Positions 20,214-32,061 are shown, numbered from the stretch's first letter. The stretch: 64,000 bases of DNA from Toxorhynchites rutilus septentrionalis (GCF_029784135.1 NC_073745.1:98229105-98293104), one strand, 5' to 3'. Notes: generated by a model from the sequence alone, not told the origin. Translations and numbers: made by a program.

Positions 20214-21471
20214 AAGGGGGTGTCACATCAAATTGCATCACGGAAAAAACGCTGTAGAAATTTAATTTTTAGGAATTATATCTTCAGCTTTCGCTTATAA
20301 TCAGATAAGAGTGTATAGATCACGTTGGTCATGCTTCACTGTCAATTTTCGACGACATTTTTCCAAATTTCGTAAATGTCGTCGAACTAAAAAGAGTGTC
20401 GTGAATTAATCCTGTGCACTCATTTCGAGAATCCGGAGTTGTCACATCGGGACATCGGTAAGATGCTGGGAATCGTCCAATCCACGGTCAGCAGAGTACT
20501 AAAACGATACTTCGAGAACCTAACCATCGACCGGAAGGTGAAGAACGGCAAAAATGGATGCTCCGTCAGAGAAAAAGATCACAAGCGCGTAGTTAAGCAG
20601 TTTAGACGTGATCCGAGAAGTTCAGTCCGGGATGTCGCCAATAAGCTGAATTTATCAAGTTCATTCGTCCAGCGGACCAAGCAGTGGGAGGGCCTGCGTA
20701 CATACAAGGTTCAGAAGGCTCCTAACCGCGACGAAAGGCAAAACATGGTGGGGAAGACGCGAGCCCGGAAGCTGTACACCGAAATGCTGACGAAGCCGCA
20801 TTGCCTGGTAATGGACGACGAAACCTACGTTAAAGCGGACTTTCGTCAGCTGCCGGGCCTGTTGTTCTTCTCCGCAGAGGACAAATTCAGCGTTCCGGAG
20901 GAGATTCGCAAGCAGAAACTATCCAAGTTTGCCAAAAAGTACAGGGTGTGGCAAGCGATCTGCTCTTGCGGAAAGCGGAGCGCCCCCTTCGTGATGACCG
21001 GCTCGGTAAACGGGCAGGTTTACCTTAAGGAGTGCCTACAGAAGCGCTTACTACCACTATTGAAGCAGCACGAGGGTCCGATCATCTTCTGGCCGGATCT
21101 CGCTTCGTGCCACTATTCAAAGGACGTGTTGGAGTGGTACGAAGCCAACGGGGTCACCTTCGTGCCAAAGGAAATGAACCCGCCCAACGCGCCGGAGCTT
21201 CGCCCAATAAAGAAATATTGGGCGATTATGAAATAGGCCCTCCGGAAGAACCCAAAAGTTGTCAAATCGGAGGCGGACTTCAAGAGAAAATGGATTTCTG
21301 TTCAAAAAAACTACAACCTGACGTTGTACAGAACCTTATGGACGGGGTAAAGAGGAAGGTGCGAGCATACGGGCTTGGGCTCGAAGTATGAATAAAAAGA
21401 AAATGCCAAAAGTTGTTTAATAGTTTTTATTTTACTGTCTAAAATTTTCAAAAGGATCGGTCTACTGGGCG
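20214..21471 (+). mobile_element. DD37E Tc1-like element, copy 2, 3' truncated
   Basis: Very similar to copy 1 at 14.0 kb over its whole length. The left inverted repeat (AAGGGGGTGTCACATCAAAT) is present. The right repeat is missing: the copy stops at 21471 after TCGGTCTACTGGGCG, about 50 bases short, and passes directly into a LINE RT fragment. No TA duplication can be shown. Confidence 0.88.
20376..21391 (+). pseudogene. DD37E transposase, copy 2 (broken)
   Basis: The ATG at 20376 is followed by a stop at codon 5 (MSSN then TAA; copy 1 has GAA). The frame is then open from 20439 to 21236 (265 codons) and covers the helix-turn-helix, D1 (VMDDETYVKAD) and D2 (FWPDLASCHYS). The third catalytic residue is mutated: LRPIKKYW where copy 1 has LRPIEKYW. 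A stop follows (ATGAAATAG against ATGAAGCAG), and an A-run frameshift lies near 21305. The Glu-to-Lys change alone would abolish DD37E catalysis. The micro-palindrome at its start is reported as a finding. Confidence 0.9.
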
Positions 21472-21474
21472 TAT

Positions 21475-21870
21475 TGTGTTTTCCATTCTGTAGTCGACAA
21501 AAGCGGGATACGAGAACGGCTGAAAGAAACCACATAGCATTTGTTGGCTTTGACTTCCGTTCCATTTAATCAGCACCATTCCAATAGCGAATCGATGTCC
21601 ATTTGAAGTGCGTAGCAATCCAGAGTCGATGTAACTACTAGGTAGAACTTTAAATCGTCAGCGTACAATAACTCTTAGATTTAAGTTTCCTGTAGAGGTC
21701 GTTAATGAAGAGAACAAACAGCAAGGGTCCGAGTATGATACCTTGAGGGACTCCGGGCCGTATATGAAAAGGATCAGAGCAGTAATCTCCTATCTTAACG
21801 AAGGAGATGCGGTCCGTGAGGTATGAACAGATCCATTGTGTTAGCCACTCTGGAAGTCCCATACATTCGG
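21475..21870 (-). pseudogene. LINE reverse transcriptase fragment (motifs B-C)
   Basis: Minus strand: WLTQWICSYLTDR, RPGVPQGIILGPLLFVLFIN (motif B), a one-base frameshift, then LYADDLKFYLVVTSTLDC (motif C, catalytic YADD intact), LLEWC and NKCYVVSFSRSR. The motif text is typical of CR1/L2/Jockey-type LINEs. The 3' part ends where the truncated DD37E copy begins and the 5' part fades near 21870. Confidence 0.85.
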
Positions 21871-21874
21871 GCTA

Positions 21875-22235
21875 CATAATACATAATTTGATACTGCAAT
21901 CAAACTGTAGGGCCTGAACATTAACACCCAGGTATCATGTACTAGGGTAACTTAAAAAGGTGCCTAAACTAGCGTTTAAACTGGCAACCAACTGAAGGTT
22001 CTGCTCTGATTTATAGACTGAGAGGACGGCCAAAAAAAGATCGCAAGTTTGGTCTCGTTTTCTACCCGAAAAGTAGTTTTCACCTATACACACGCCAAAA
22101 TGGATATACATAATTGAGGGTAATGCGATACACTAATATAATTTATTATGCCGTCTTCCCCCGCCTTCCCCAACCAAAATCTACTTTTGAAGTTAATTGT
22201 AATTAATATTCAAGTGTTTTGTTTGAAGAAAAAAA
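21875..22235. other. no recognised gene
   Basis: Possible faint upstream continuation of the LINE near 21900. Otherwise nothing I can assign. Confidence 0.4.
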
Positions 22236-23719
22236 ATATATAGGAGGTTGTGTTCAAGACACGACCGCATTGTTGACGTAGAACTACGCTGTAGTTTAAT
22301 TCAAGTCGCTTGTTTATAACTGCGGATATTATTTTATAATGGTACGTAGTTCTGAAAAAATCATTCTACCATTCTACCGCCCTGAAATGTTTTTTATTGT
22401 AGAATCATTTGACGATAATTGTTTGATGATTCATTCTTGTGCTCGCAGAACATTACATTTTCAAGATAAGCGCAGCTATCATCCTTAGTGGAGAAAGTTT
22501 TGCCACTGGCAAGCGAAACCAAATCACATACAAAATTCCAGAACGACATTTACTTTCTTGGTGATTAAACAAGCGAAATAAACTCTATTTGCACGCGAAC
22601 CTAAATAAATTAATGACTTATTATAACTTATTGAATAACTTGGTATTCCCCAAATATTTTTTTGGTGCACAACCTTAACACCTGCTTCACCGTCGTCAGT
22701 TCAATGCATTAATACAATGTCAAAGACACCAATGAAGCCTTTATGATGACAGAAAACAAACAATGTTTGGAAAAAGGCTGAATATTTTCCTCAGCAGAGA
22801 TTCATTACTAGTACCTTAGCGTAAACAATTCCCTCCCGCTATCTCCCCTCCTTGTTTATATTATCATTACAAATGGGGTTTCAGCGTAGTGAAGATGCAC
22901 TATTTTTACGTATGGGTTATGAAGCACGCACGTACGCACACAAATATCCATATATCGATGGCTTGAAGCAACTAAATATACACACACTTAACTCTGTTTT
23001 GCGCTCTTCTCAACACAAGCCTTTCTGTTAATATTGCCAGTCTAGATTAGCTCAGCTGTCATCCTTTGTGGAAAGAGTTTTCCTATCGTCATGCGAAACC
23101 AAATCACTGACAAAATCCCAGTTTTTTTTTCTTGGTGAGCAGACGATAGCCTTTGCCTTTCCTTCCTTTCCTTGTTGAATTAAAGAGATTTTAAATTTCT
23201 TCAGTTTATTCGTCTCTAGCTTTCAAAAAAGCCCTAGGAAAACTCTACTCTTTCCTCATATTACTCCTCCACCCCCATTGCCTTGAGAAAACCATTCGAT
23301 CCCTCGCTATCCAGCTCGCCCAGCAAGATCCACTGTTTATACTATAGGCAAATATCCTCCTTCGTTCTTCTTCTTTTCCTTTGTTCACGGAGACTTTATA
23401 TCTTACGATTTCCCATTCGTTGCTCGTCGATAAGTTGCTCGTTATTGACAGCTCTGTTCGGGAAAGCACACAAATGGACAGAACAAATGTATGAGGAAAT
23501 GGGAATGCTTCCAATTTTCATCAATTTAAACCATATACAGACTATGGGATTGTAATGTATAGCATATCAAACAAATCTTAGGGAATTTCCGATTCGTTTG
23601 GTATGTGGATCGACAGAATCCGTTAACGGCAAAGATAGTTATTAACGTTAACTTTATTTCATAAAAACGTGACCTGTTTTCTGATTTGGCACCCTTAATG
23701 AAAGACGTAGATGTACGTC
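22236..23719 (-). repeat. family A repeat, copy 1 (1.48 kb)
   Basis: Starts AGGAGGTTGTGTTCAAGACA and, after CGCATTG, TTGACGTAGAACTACG. It ends GGCACCCTTAATGAAAGACG followed by TAGATGTACGTCAAA. Internal landmarks shared with the 50.2 and 62.0 kb copies are GCCTCAGCAGAGATTCATTA-like text, ATATCCATATATCGATGGCT, TTGCTCGTTATTGACAGCTC and GTTAACTTTATTTCATAAAA. Open frames (for example 23283-23555) are not kept in frame between copies. A-rich DNA flanks both ends. Confidence 0.8.
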
Positions 23720-23727
23720 AAAATCTT

Positions 23728-23850
23728 GCAACTGTTTTCCCCATGCTATAAAATGTTTCGCCTATAAGGGGAGTAAATGTTTTCGTGGCTCGGGCTTTGT
23801 TTATTTGACTGAACCAGAATTTCACCCAAGAAAGATTATTCATCTGCAAA
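23728..23850 (+). repeat. short dispersed repeat H, copy 1
   Basis: CCCCATGCTATAAAATGTTT..CCT, then AAATGTTTTCGTGGCTCGGG and TTTGTTTATTTG, match 58850-58950 (CCCATGCTGTCAAACGGTTC, AAACGTTTTCGTGGATCGGG). No coding capacity; class unknown. Confidence 0.45.
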
Positions 23851-24560
23851 AATCTTTGTGACGTTAGACTCCTGCTACACGCAGCTGAGAGAAGAAGGTA
23901 TCTGAAATTCAAATTCGTTTATTCGAAATATTCAAAATCTTTGCCGGTTTCAATAGCTATACCCTGGGTCATGCGGGTAGATTTAACACATAAACGGCCA
24001 TGAGCGCCATACTGCAATCAAATTTTTTTTTCCGCTGGGGCCATGAGTGCAGCACTGTACACGCGATGTTTCAAACGTGTGCGCAGCATAAGTTTTACGT
24101 TAAAACTAATGTGTTGGTCGTTTTCTACTGGTTTCAATACATAGTAGGACATTTCGATCTCATAGTTTGGCATCACCGCTTGTATTATTCTACCAATTAC
24201 AATTTATCACTGCCCGAAATGCTCCCAAAAGTTTTTATGTCTGGATTGTTTTAATAGAAGACATTTTACGAGTTTTAAATAATGTTATAAAAAATGTAAT
24301 TTCGAAAAAATAAATTGTTTTATAATGATTTTTATCGATATTTTACTCGTTTACCTTGAGTTGGGGCCGCGTATGCAGTACTACACACGGGTAGTTTTTA
24401 CCCCTATACGGGCAGATGGGGATGAAATTTTATGCTAGATGGATTCCGGACACCATCTAGTATAAGAATCAACCATAGGATCCTCCAGGTTCTTACGAAC
24501 TTTTTGGCCAAAACACCATGGCTGTCAGAAGTTAAATTGTTTGTCAAAAAGAATCCAATG
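23851..24560. other. no recognised gene
   Basis: Two related phrases, GGCCATGAGCGCCATACTGC (23997) and GGCCATGAGTGCAGCACTGT (24040), sit close together. An open frame at 24000-24254 shows no domain. Nothing firmer. Confidence 0.4.
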
Positions 24561-24569
24561 GAAATGTCA

Positions 24570-24900
24570 AAAGAGATCCAATAAACAGGAGGGGAAGAGT
24601 GTTACTTTTCTTATAATGATTTACTACCTAGAGAAAGTATTGCTATTAAAGGCAAAATAATCAAATTAAATGATAATGAACCAACTACATTTTTCATCAA
24701 TTAATGCCAGCGTTCAAAATCAGGGCCTAATTGACATTTTGGCAGATACAAACCTTTCAGTATAATCAGCCTATAATCTTCTCTAAGCTTAATAATATTT
24801 AATTCAACTTTACTTCTTGTCAAATGTAAAGTTTCTATGATTCTGAACGCTAGAATTATATTAATGCATTCTAAGCAGATTAAGGAGAGAGGCATTCTAA
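24570..24900 (-). repeat. dispersed repeat I, copy 1
   Basis: The reverse complement matches 59030-59340 in order: ATTCTAGCGTTCAGAATCAT, GGCATTAATTGATGAAAAAT, GCCTTTAATAGCAATACTTT, TTATTGGATCTCTT. Divergence is considerable. No coding frame. Confidence 0.5.
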
Positions 24901-24934
24901 AAATAGCTTCATAATGCCTCTCTCATAGAAGTAT

Positions 24935-25530
24935 CATAGAATTTCATAGAATTTCTTAGCACTAAGTAAGTTTGATAATGGCTGACCCAGTCACGGATAT
25001 GAATTATGAACAAACACATTGCACCACTGAACCAAAAAATGACGATGCAGCGAACAGCAACAACAAAAAATGAGTCAAACCCGGCACTGCCTCCAAACCC
25101 AATTAATTCAGTCGTTCACAAATGTGGATATTATCATAAAACCGGGGTAAAATATCTCTATATTATCATCGATGATGTTTTCATAATATCGTTATGGCGA
25201 GGACAATATTCGAATTAATTAATGGCCCATATTAACCTCTTCCATAATCGTCCCCAGTGCGTTCTGTTTGATCTGTACCGTATATCGGGCCGGATCGCAC
25301 GGATGGAGCGTTCGGGTTGAATCGAGCAGCGGCAGACTTGGAAATCCTGCGCGCTATAATCGCTACATATGCAAAGGAATGTTCATAATACTTTATTGGA
25401 CGCTGTGAGACATGTAGGCTGTTTGAGATTCGACATCTAAATCAGTGTAAACTGGTCTACTTGTTTTGTATAATGAGCACAACTGTTGCTAATGTCTGTG
25501 CCATGATATGGATATTCGTTGCGCTTGAAT
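24935..25530. other. no recognised gene
   Basis: AT-rich DNA, no repeat partner seen. The 25006-25218 frame is not recognisable. Confidence 0.4.
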
Positions 25531-25534
25531 TTTT

Positions 25535-27090
25535 ACCAAAAATGACTTTTTTTCAAAAAATCATAACTTTCTAACCACTAGACCGATTCATATGATCGAC
25601 ATATTAGATTAAAGTCAATCAGCTGGTGGTTCGAAAAAATACTACAGTTGCAGAAAATATGAATTCTGTTTTCGTTATTATTGATTGTATTTATTTTTAT
25701 AGTCTTCATGGTCTCGGGACCAAAGGCGCTATATTTTTTATATTTTTTCTAGAAAGCTCAGGTTTTTTCACATAATATATCTCAAAACCAGGGAGGCGTT
25801 TTTTCGTGTTTGAGTTATAATTTTTCAAAGTTAACCGATGATCAAAAAAATCATTTTTCCCTTTTTTCTCAATTTTTTTCAAATTTACTACTTTTGAACT
25901 ACAGGACCGATTCATATGATCGACATATCATCTTGAAGCCTATTAATCAGCTTTATTCAAAAAAAAAAATGCACTGGATTAAAGTAGCATACATCCAGTC
26001 TAGTCGCATAGAAATATTGAACGAGGACTGAAAGCATGTTAATTTTGAAAAGTCATAACTTAAAAACGGAAAATAACACCTCTCTTGTAATCGGATATGT
26101 TATGTGAAAAAACCTCAGCATTCTGGAAAAAATATATCAAACAAACATGGCACTCTTGGTCCCGAAACGATGTAAGCTATGAAAACCAAATATAATCAAT
26201 AATTACGAAAACAAAATCTATTTTTTTTAGAATATAATCCAGTCCAGTTCAGTAGATCAAAAGTTTTTTGTAGTGGAAAAAATGGGAAAAAATATTTTTT
26301 CGGACCATCGGTTAACTTTGAAAAATCATAACTCAAAAACGAAAAAAAAACTATAAACTATAAAAAACAAATACAAACAAAAATAACGAAAACAGAATCC
26401 GAATTTTCTGCAACTGTGGTATTGTGTAGTAAAAGACCTGCTGATTGGCTTTAATTTGATATGTCGATCTTCTGAATCGGTCCAGTGATTCGTACGTTAT
26501 GAATTTCTGAAAAAAATCATTTTTGGCAAAAATGCGAAAAAATTGATTTTTCGGACCACCCTAAAATGGAAATGAGCATCCAAATGAAAAATTTTACAAG
26601 AGCCAAAGGTTGTACCGCTCATGACAACTCTACACGAGCTGATGATTGCGCCGGCTAGTGACCATTCTATCCTGGATTCCTCGAGTCGAGAAAGACGCAC
26701 CACGCTAGATATGGGGTACAGACTAGGGGGGCGTTGCTGATTAATGGTCAGCTGCATCCCAATAGGAAGTATCCCGTGTCGGGCACACGTACAGAGCATC
26801 GAAGACTGCGACATACCAATTATGAGAACACTTGTAATACTAACCTCGAGTCAACCGCGAGTAATCGGTTACATATTACTAACATAGTCTAAGCAAACAT
26901 TGTCAAAATATTGAACTCCCGGCCCCGTTAGGCTGACGCCATATGAGCCTTAATAAAATATATATTTTGGATAAAAAAAAAATGAAAAATTTTAAAAATA
27001 TGGGTTCAATATTTTGCGATAAAGAACAAAACTACAACTTTTCGTGGAAATCTGAGATCCACTATATCGGTTTGGCATGGAATGGCTGTA
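25535..27090. repeat. foldback-type repeat L with an insertion
   Basis: The arm at 25535-25700 (GACCGATTCATATGATCGAC, ACAGTTGCAGAAAATATGAA) is inverted at 26375-26545 (TTCTGCAACTGTGGTATTGT, GATCTTCTGAATCGGTC). Further inner inverted text (GTCTCGGGACCAAAGGCGCT against GGCACTCTTGGTCCCGAAAC) extends the fold. The right end (TTTGGCATGGAATGGCTGTA, 27070) matches the copy at 43.98-44.33 kb. A block at about 26562-26955 is absent from that copy and is probably inserted. Confidence 0.6.
26562..26955. repeat. unclassified insertion in repeat L
   Basis: The flanks CACCCTAA and TAAAATATATATTTTGG are adjacent in the related copy at 44.2 kb, so this about 390-bp segment looks inserted. It is GC-richer than its surroundings (GTGTCGGGCACACGTACAGA, ACTCCCGGCCCCGTTAGGCT). 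No open frame or terminal repeat is recognised. It could be a LINE 3' end or a SINE. Confidence 0.4.
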
Positions 27091-27094
27091 TATG

Positions 27095-29085
27095 AATGCT
27101 CTCTCTTCAAGCGGCTTCTGATATGAGTTCTAAAAGATCCTATAGACAAGCAATAAATTTGCAATTGTTTCTGCGGAATTAATTCGCTTATCTACGCACA
27201 CTGAGGCATTCATTAGCAAATACATTCAATTCTATGAGGAGTGTTTTAAAATATAAGACGTCGAAACAGGAATAGAAAATCTTAGCTCTCCTTCATCACG
27301 CTTAACCAATAACCAATGAAGATATCCAGAAGGTTCACTAGACCCATGGGCGAGTTTTGTTCTCCGACTGCCTTTGGAAGTGATTGTACGGAATTCTATA
27401 ATAACGGTATCATCTTATTGGAATTATGTTACAGTTTCCTGTTGGGTATTTGTGCATTCGTTTCAAAGACATTTCAATTCGAATACTTACGTTTCCCGGT
27501 CTTAATGCAAAGATGAAAGTGTTCGCTTCGACATTCAAACTCGAAAATATTTCACCGTAAAACTTGTGGCACAATACATATTTGAAGTTTTGATTGTATT
27601 CCATAGAAATACCTCTCTTCAAAGAACACAAAAATAATCACATGAATCTTACAGACAGAAATTTTCTGTTTAGTTGAAATGTAAACCCGAGAGACCACCG
27701 GCGCAGGTTTGCTCAATTCCGGTTCATATAAAAGCCGTCCATATTTGCTCTTGGCGAAAATTGTGCGGAATGTGCGGAAGCGGCAAAACCTTGCCAGCAT
27801 TAGATTGGGATGGGATATGCCCGAAGCGCCAACAGTAGAAGATTTGACTTTATTCCAGAGAGGTGATTTAGTGCTAATTTATTCGAAAGAATCGTTAGTT
27901 TAAGAGTCGTATATACATAATATACATCCTTCAGCAGAGCTTTCTGAGCGGGGGGTGGCGTTTTACAGAAAACCAAAGATTTATGTTCCTTTGATGATAT
28001 ATTTGTTATTGAAAACAGGTGCGCAAGACTCGTACAAATTGCTTCGTTTTCGGAATTCCGATATTCTGGATTACGACAAGTCGGTCTTCAAAATAGGCAT
28101 TCATTAAACGAGCCTGTCGTAGCCTATAAAATGAATCAGCAATTTTACCTCGAAAGCATCTCCCCAATCCAACATCTAAATAAATCGATGTCGGTGAAAA
28201 AACCAAACAGAATCAACGATTTAATTTTACGCAGAGCATCCGCATCAGCATCCGAAGCTAACGAAATTCGTCACAGCCATCCTACCCCTCCCTTCCTGCC
28301 ACTTACTGCACGCAAAGCGTGGACCACCCCGCTGGAACGACTAAACCAGCCAATAAGAAGATCTTCCCACATCCAAAGAGGGCACTAATCAATAGGAAAT
28401 TCTGAAATTTGTATAATCCGAAACTATCATTAACCACGCACATTAACGACTACCGACTATTTGCCGCTCGAAGTCGCGGTCCTCGATGAACCACGCTGCG
28501 AGTTTCGGTGGTCAGGGAATTGAACATCTTCATTTTTTTTTAATACCATTAACGGGTTGAAGTTCCTTGCGTCGCTGTTTTATCCCGCCGATGTGTTGGT
28601 TAGTTGGTGTGCGAGTGTCTGGTACCAGACTCCAGCCGCGACGATGGTGCCTAGTAAAACAGGGTGAGCAAGAGAAGGAAAAAAGCCTATATATGACCAC
28701 ACAGGGAAGCTGATCTAAAAAAAACCAGAAGCTAGCGGAAGTAGAGACTACAATAAAATAATTAAATTAACTATAAAAATCAATAAAAGTATTTAATTGT
28801 TTCTTATGCTGGTAATTGGACGAGTGAGGTTGTTGGTGGTTCAGAGAGGCCGCCGATGGCTTACGTGTTGTCCGTGAGAATACGATCCGTGTTTTGTTCA
28901 GAATGCGATGTGGAAGTCTGCTACAACTACCGAATTAGAAAGTATACGAGAAACATTCTTTCTTCATGTGAATATACATGCAAATTAATTTAACCTTCTT
29001 CAATCTAGCGACGTGGATGCATTATCGCGATTTAAAATGGATTAGTCTCAAATTCTCAGATGTGAAAATTTGAGCATCCTTAAAC
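27095..29085. other. repeat-poor stretch, no recognised gene
   Basis: A mostly unique-looking stretch. Frames at 27709-27903 and 28131-28388 (plus) are short and unrecognised. GC rises at 28440-28680 (GCTCGAAGTCGCGGTCCTCG). No splice or promoter signal can be defended. Confidence 0.45.
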
Positions 29086-29746
29086 AGCAATTCCAAATGA
29101 AATCGTCCTAAAAATGCATATTTTTAAAAACTTGTATTTTTGTTTCCAATGAAAGTGTGTATTCCGTTTGGGTTGGAGGAAATATGAGTTTTCCACAGCA
29201 ATTGGGAATTTTTTGACTCAAGCGTAACTTTTGAAAAGGGCGTATCGATTTTAGTAAGAGAAATCTTTGATAATTTATATCTCAAAAACTAAGAGTCGTA
29301 CCGAAACAGTGTCTTAGAAAGAGTTATAGAGTATTGATGGTTGCATATGAAAAAAATATACACTGAGAAAAAAAATTAGTACTCTTTTTTTTTATTTACA
29401 AAATAAAAATTAAATTTGCAATATCCAAAATACATATTTTTTATTTTTTTTTAAATTGGAAGTGTATTCTGGATATCAAATGCTTCAAAACTCTGAGTTA
29501 ATTTTCTATAATGAAGGAATAATCTATAAGAAGTTCTCCTACTAACTTGACGGTCCCGGAACCTAATTGACATACAGTGTACTGACAACTATCATTAATC
29601 CACATAGTTCATGAAATCGCACATTTTTCTATTTTTCTGCAGTAATTCGAACAGAAGAATTCACACTTCATTCACACATACGCTTCTCTTAAAACTTAAA
29701 AATAAGGTCTATGCCTGATACTCTGAAACAAACATAAAACAAGTTG

Positions 29747-30114
29747 CCTGATTCCCGAATACACTTCACGGTGGAAATGAAATAAACGGCACGCCATGAA
29801 ACTACATTTTACGAGTTAGTGAAGCGTCGAGTATAATAATGAGTTTTCAGGCAGAATGAGCACTTTTCAAATAAAAATCATTAATGAAAATTAACTTCTT
29901 CGTTTCAAACTAGTATTCAATGTGAATGGAAAACTTTGTTTTCTTCATGTGGTATAATAATCTCATACAAAAATTTTATCTGAAGATAATTTGATATTAT
30001 AATGATAAGTTTTAGTGGGGAACTAATTTCGTTTCCAGATGTCGACACCGTACCGTTGTCAACGCGGATACATTTCATTTCGTTTCCACCGTGGAGTGTA
30101 TTCGAGAATCAGGG
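29747..30114. mobile_element. inverted-repeat MITE candidate (368 bp)
   Basis: The left end CCTGATTCCCGAATACACTT continues CACGGTGGAAATGAAAT. The right end, reverse complemented, reads CCTGATTCTCGAATACACTC then CACGGTGGAAACGAAAT: 34 of 37 positions agree. The interior is AT-rich and non-coding. No target duplication is evident. Confidence 0.6.
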
Positions 30115-30164
30115 CGAAAACCGTGATTAAACGCGTAAGGAGATATCTGGTAAGGTAGGGGCGT

Positions 30165-30740
30165 GAGCGGAGGGTACAAATTGAAAAACGAAAAATCTTG
30201 CGTATCGTGAAAAATAACCTATTTTAAACTATTATTGCTCAGTCATTCCCTAATGGATTTACTAGACATTTGCATCAATCGATTCAAACACAATTGAAAA
30301 ATGTCATGCATTATTTACACAAAAATCCTGCGTTGTGATTGGTCGAACACAATTAATCTGTGCTCTCCTAATTCGGGACATCGAAGCTGAGTTTGACAGC
30401 CAGTTTATATGAAGCAAAGATAAACAAAACGCAAAGCAAAAAGTGGTGGATTTTAACAAGTAGTTACACAAATGTAATGAATTGATTTTGATAATGGTAA
30501 CCGTTGAATGGAAGTATTATGTTCTACAGAGCTAATTAGGTTGAAATATATCTACTAGAAACATTAGAAACATATTTTATTGCTGTAGAAAATTATGCTT
30601 TTTCTGTGGCGGGAAAAATAAACACAGCTTCAAGTACAAAATTATCAATGAAAATCAAACTATTCGAATATTCTAAGTAAAAGTGTAACGAGTTTTGTAC
30701 AAGTGATAAGCAAATCGTGAGCGAAAACAGTGTTCAATAA
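30165..30740 (+). repeat. family C-like partial copy 3
   Basis: GAGGGTACAAATTGAAAAAC, ATTATTGCTCAGTCATTCCC, TTGCATCAATCGATTC and GTGATTGGTCGAACACAATT parallel the left half of family C copies 1 and 2. The right half with the stem-loop is not recognisable here. Confidence 0.5.
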
Positions 30741-30820
30741 TGATTTTTTTTAAATCTGCATTTTTAGTTAAATTTCATTTGGAATTGCACAAAACTTGAA
30801 TGCAGTTGTTTTTCGAAATA

Positions 30821-32034
30821 GGGGAAGTGGGGGCATAGTGGTCACCCTAAGGAATATGCCCTTTTTCAGCGTCCACATACCGCTTCAATTTCCGTTTTTC
30901 TGTTTTTCGAAGAATATTATAGTTCAACCTTTGTTGTTCAAGATAGCAAACGGTTTTTACTATAACAATTCAAAATAGTACATTTTTCATCATTGTAAAA
31001 AAAGGTGAAAACCCGAACTTTTTTTTTGCTTGGAGATATAGTGGTCACCTAGTGGGGGCAAAGAGGTCACTCGCACATATAAAGTTAAATGGGATAGTTT
31101 TATGCATTTTTTTCGTCTAAATATGCTCAAATCATATTTAATATAGTAGGTACATGTATGAAATAAGATTGGCCTATACACCTAGAGTCTCAATTTAAAT
31201 TTTCTCATGCACACAAAAACGTAGTAAGGAACACATAACGTTCCGCATAATGAGGCTTGATTTAGTTGGAGTGGCATATTTTTCCAGGGTCAAAGCCACA
31301 AAAGAAACTTCTTCAAGAGTAGAATTTAATGAGGTTTATCAGCTTTAGTAAACAGAACATCGTAAGTCGTTATTCACCTATGATCACTTTGCCCCCAAAC
31401 ATCAAAGTAATTTTTATCGGAATTCATCGCTGAAATTAAACAAAATATCTGTTCATCTCTTCTAGAATATGTGAACAGTCGTCCAAACTCATGTCAGATT
31501 GAAAAAAAACTAAATTTCACGAGAAATACTGTCAAAATTTCAGCCGAATCGGACTTGTAGTTTTGTTTTGACCGTGTGTGGAAGCGGGCGGGTCCGCGGA
31601 TATTGGAAAAATGGAAAAAATGAAAATTCCGCCGTCGCCACGGTCAAATTGGTTGAATTGCACTACGAATTGCTGCCCCATCCACCGTATTCTCCAGATT
31701 TGGCTCCGCGCGTCTTTTTTCTGTTTCTAAATTTAAAAAAGTCACTCGCTGGGCCGAAATTTGAGTCGAATGAGGAGGTCATCGCCGCCAAGGAGGCCTA
31801 CTTTGCAGACCTTGATAAAACATATTTTTCAGATGGATTAAAGAAGCTGGAGCATCACTAGGTCAAGAGAAATGTTGAGACTATGTTGAGAAATAAATCG
31901 CCACTTTTCCGAAATTTTTGTTTTTTTTTGTAGGCTGAGTATTTATCGGACTGCCCTCGTATAGTCAATAGTTATACTACCAAACAAGGAGGTTACCACT
32001 TTGCCCCCATTGACCAATTAGTCCCCACTACCCT
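30821..32034 (-). mobile_element. element E copy 2, with a mariner remnant inside
   Basis: Left end GGGGAAGTGGGGGCATAGTG, right end (reverse complement) AGGGTAGTGGGGACTAATTG then GGGGGCAAAGTGG. TA precedes the left end. Internal order is inverted relative to copy 1: CCCTAAGGAATATGCCC lies next to the left end here and next to the right end there. The motif GGGGGCAAAGTGGTCA appears about five times. The part matching copy 1 between roughly 9450 and 9620 is replaced by the mariner remnant at 31528-31952. Confidence 0.68.
31528..31952 (+). pseudogene. internally deleted mariner (mellifera-like type)
   Basis: The 5' part resembles a mariner leader and start (GGCGGGTCCGCGGATATTGG, then ATGGAAAAAATG). 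It is followed directly by the C-terminal third: HPPYSPDLAPRVFFLFLNLK, KFESNEEVIAAKEAYFADLD, GLKKLEHH. The third-aspartate region reads RVFF instead of the usual SDYF/SDFF, so the catalytic Asp is lost. GGACTGCCCTCGTA at the end looks like the right inverted repeat; the left one is missing. The middle two thirds are deleted. Confidence 0.75.
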
Positions 32035-32061
32035 TAATCGGCCAAATGTTTTACAAAAAAA

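Larger units (their letters stand above)
29086..30789. repeat. foldback family, second copy, rearranged
   Basis: 29086-29457 is a full arm of the 12.3-kb foldback (AGCAATTCCAAATGAAATCG; GGTTGGAGGAAATATGAG; CACTGAGAAAAAAA). It keeps the CCGAAACAGTGTCTTAGAAA segment that the left arm at 12.5 kb has lost. The end of the opposite arm appears at 30753-30789 (TTTAGTTAAATTTCATTTGG). The interior is replaced by other repeats (29747-30114 and 30165-30740). Confidence 0.5.

Noticed and set aside
24905..24932. Possible mariner tail (antisense of YERGIMK)
   Set aside because: Only about 22 bases identical to 36783-36805; too short to call an element.
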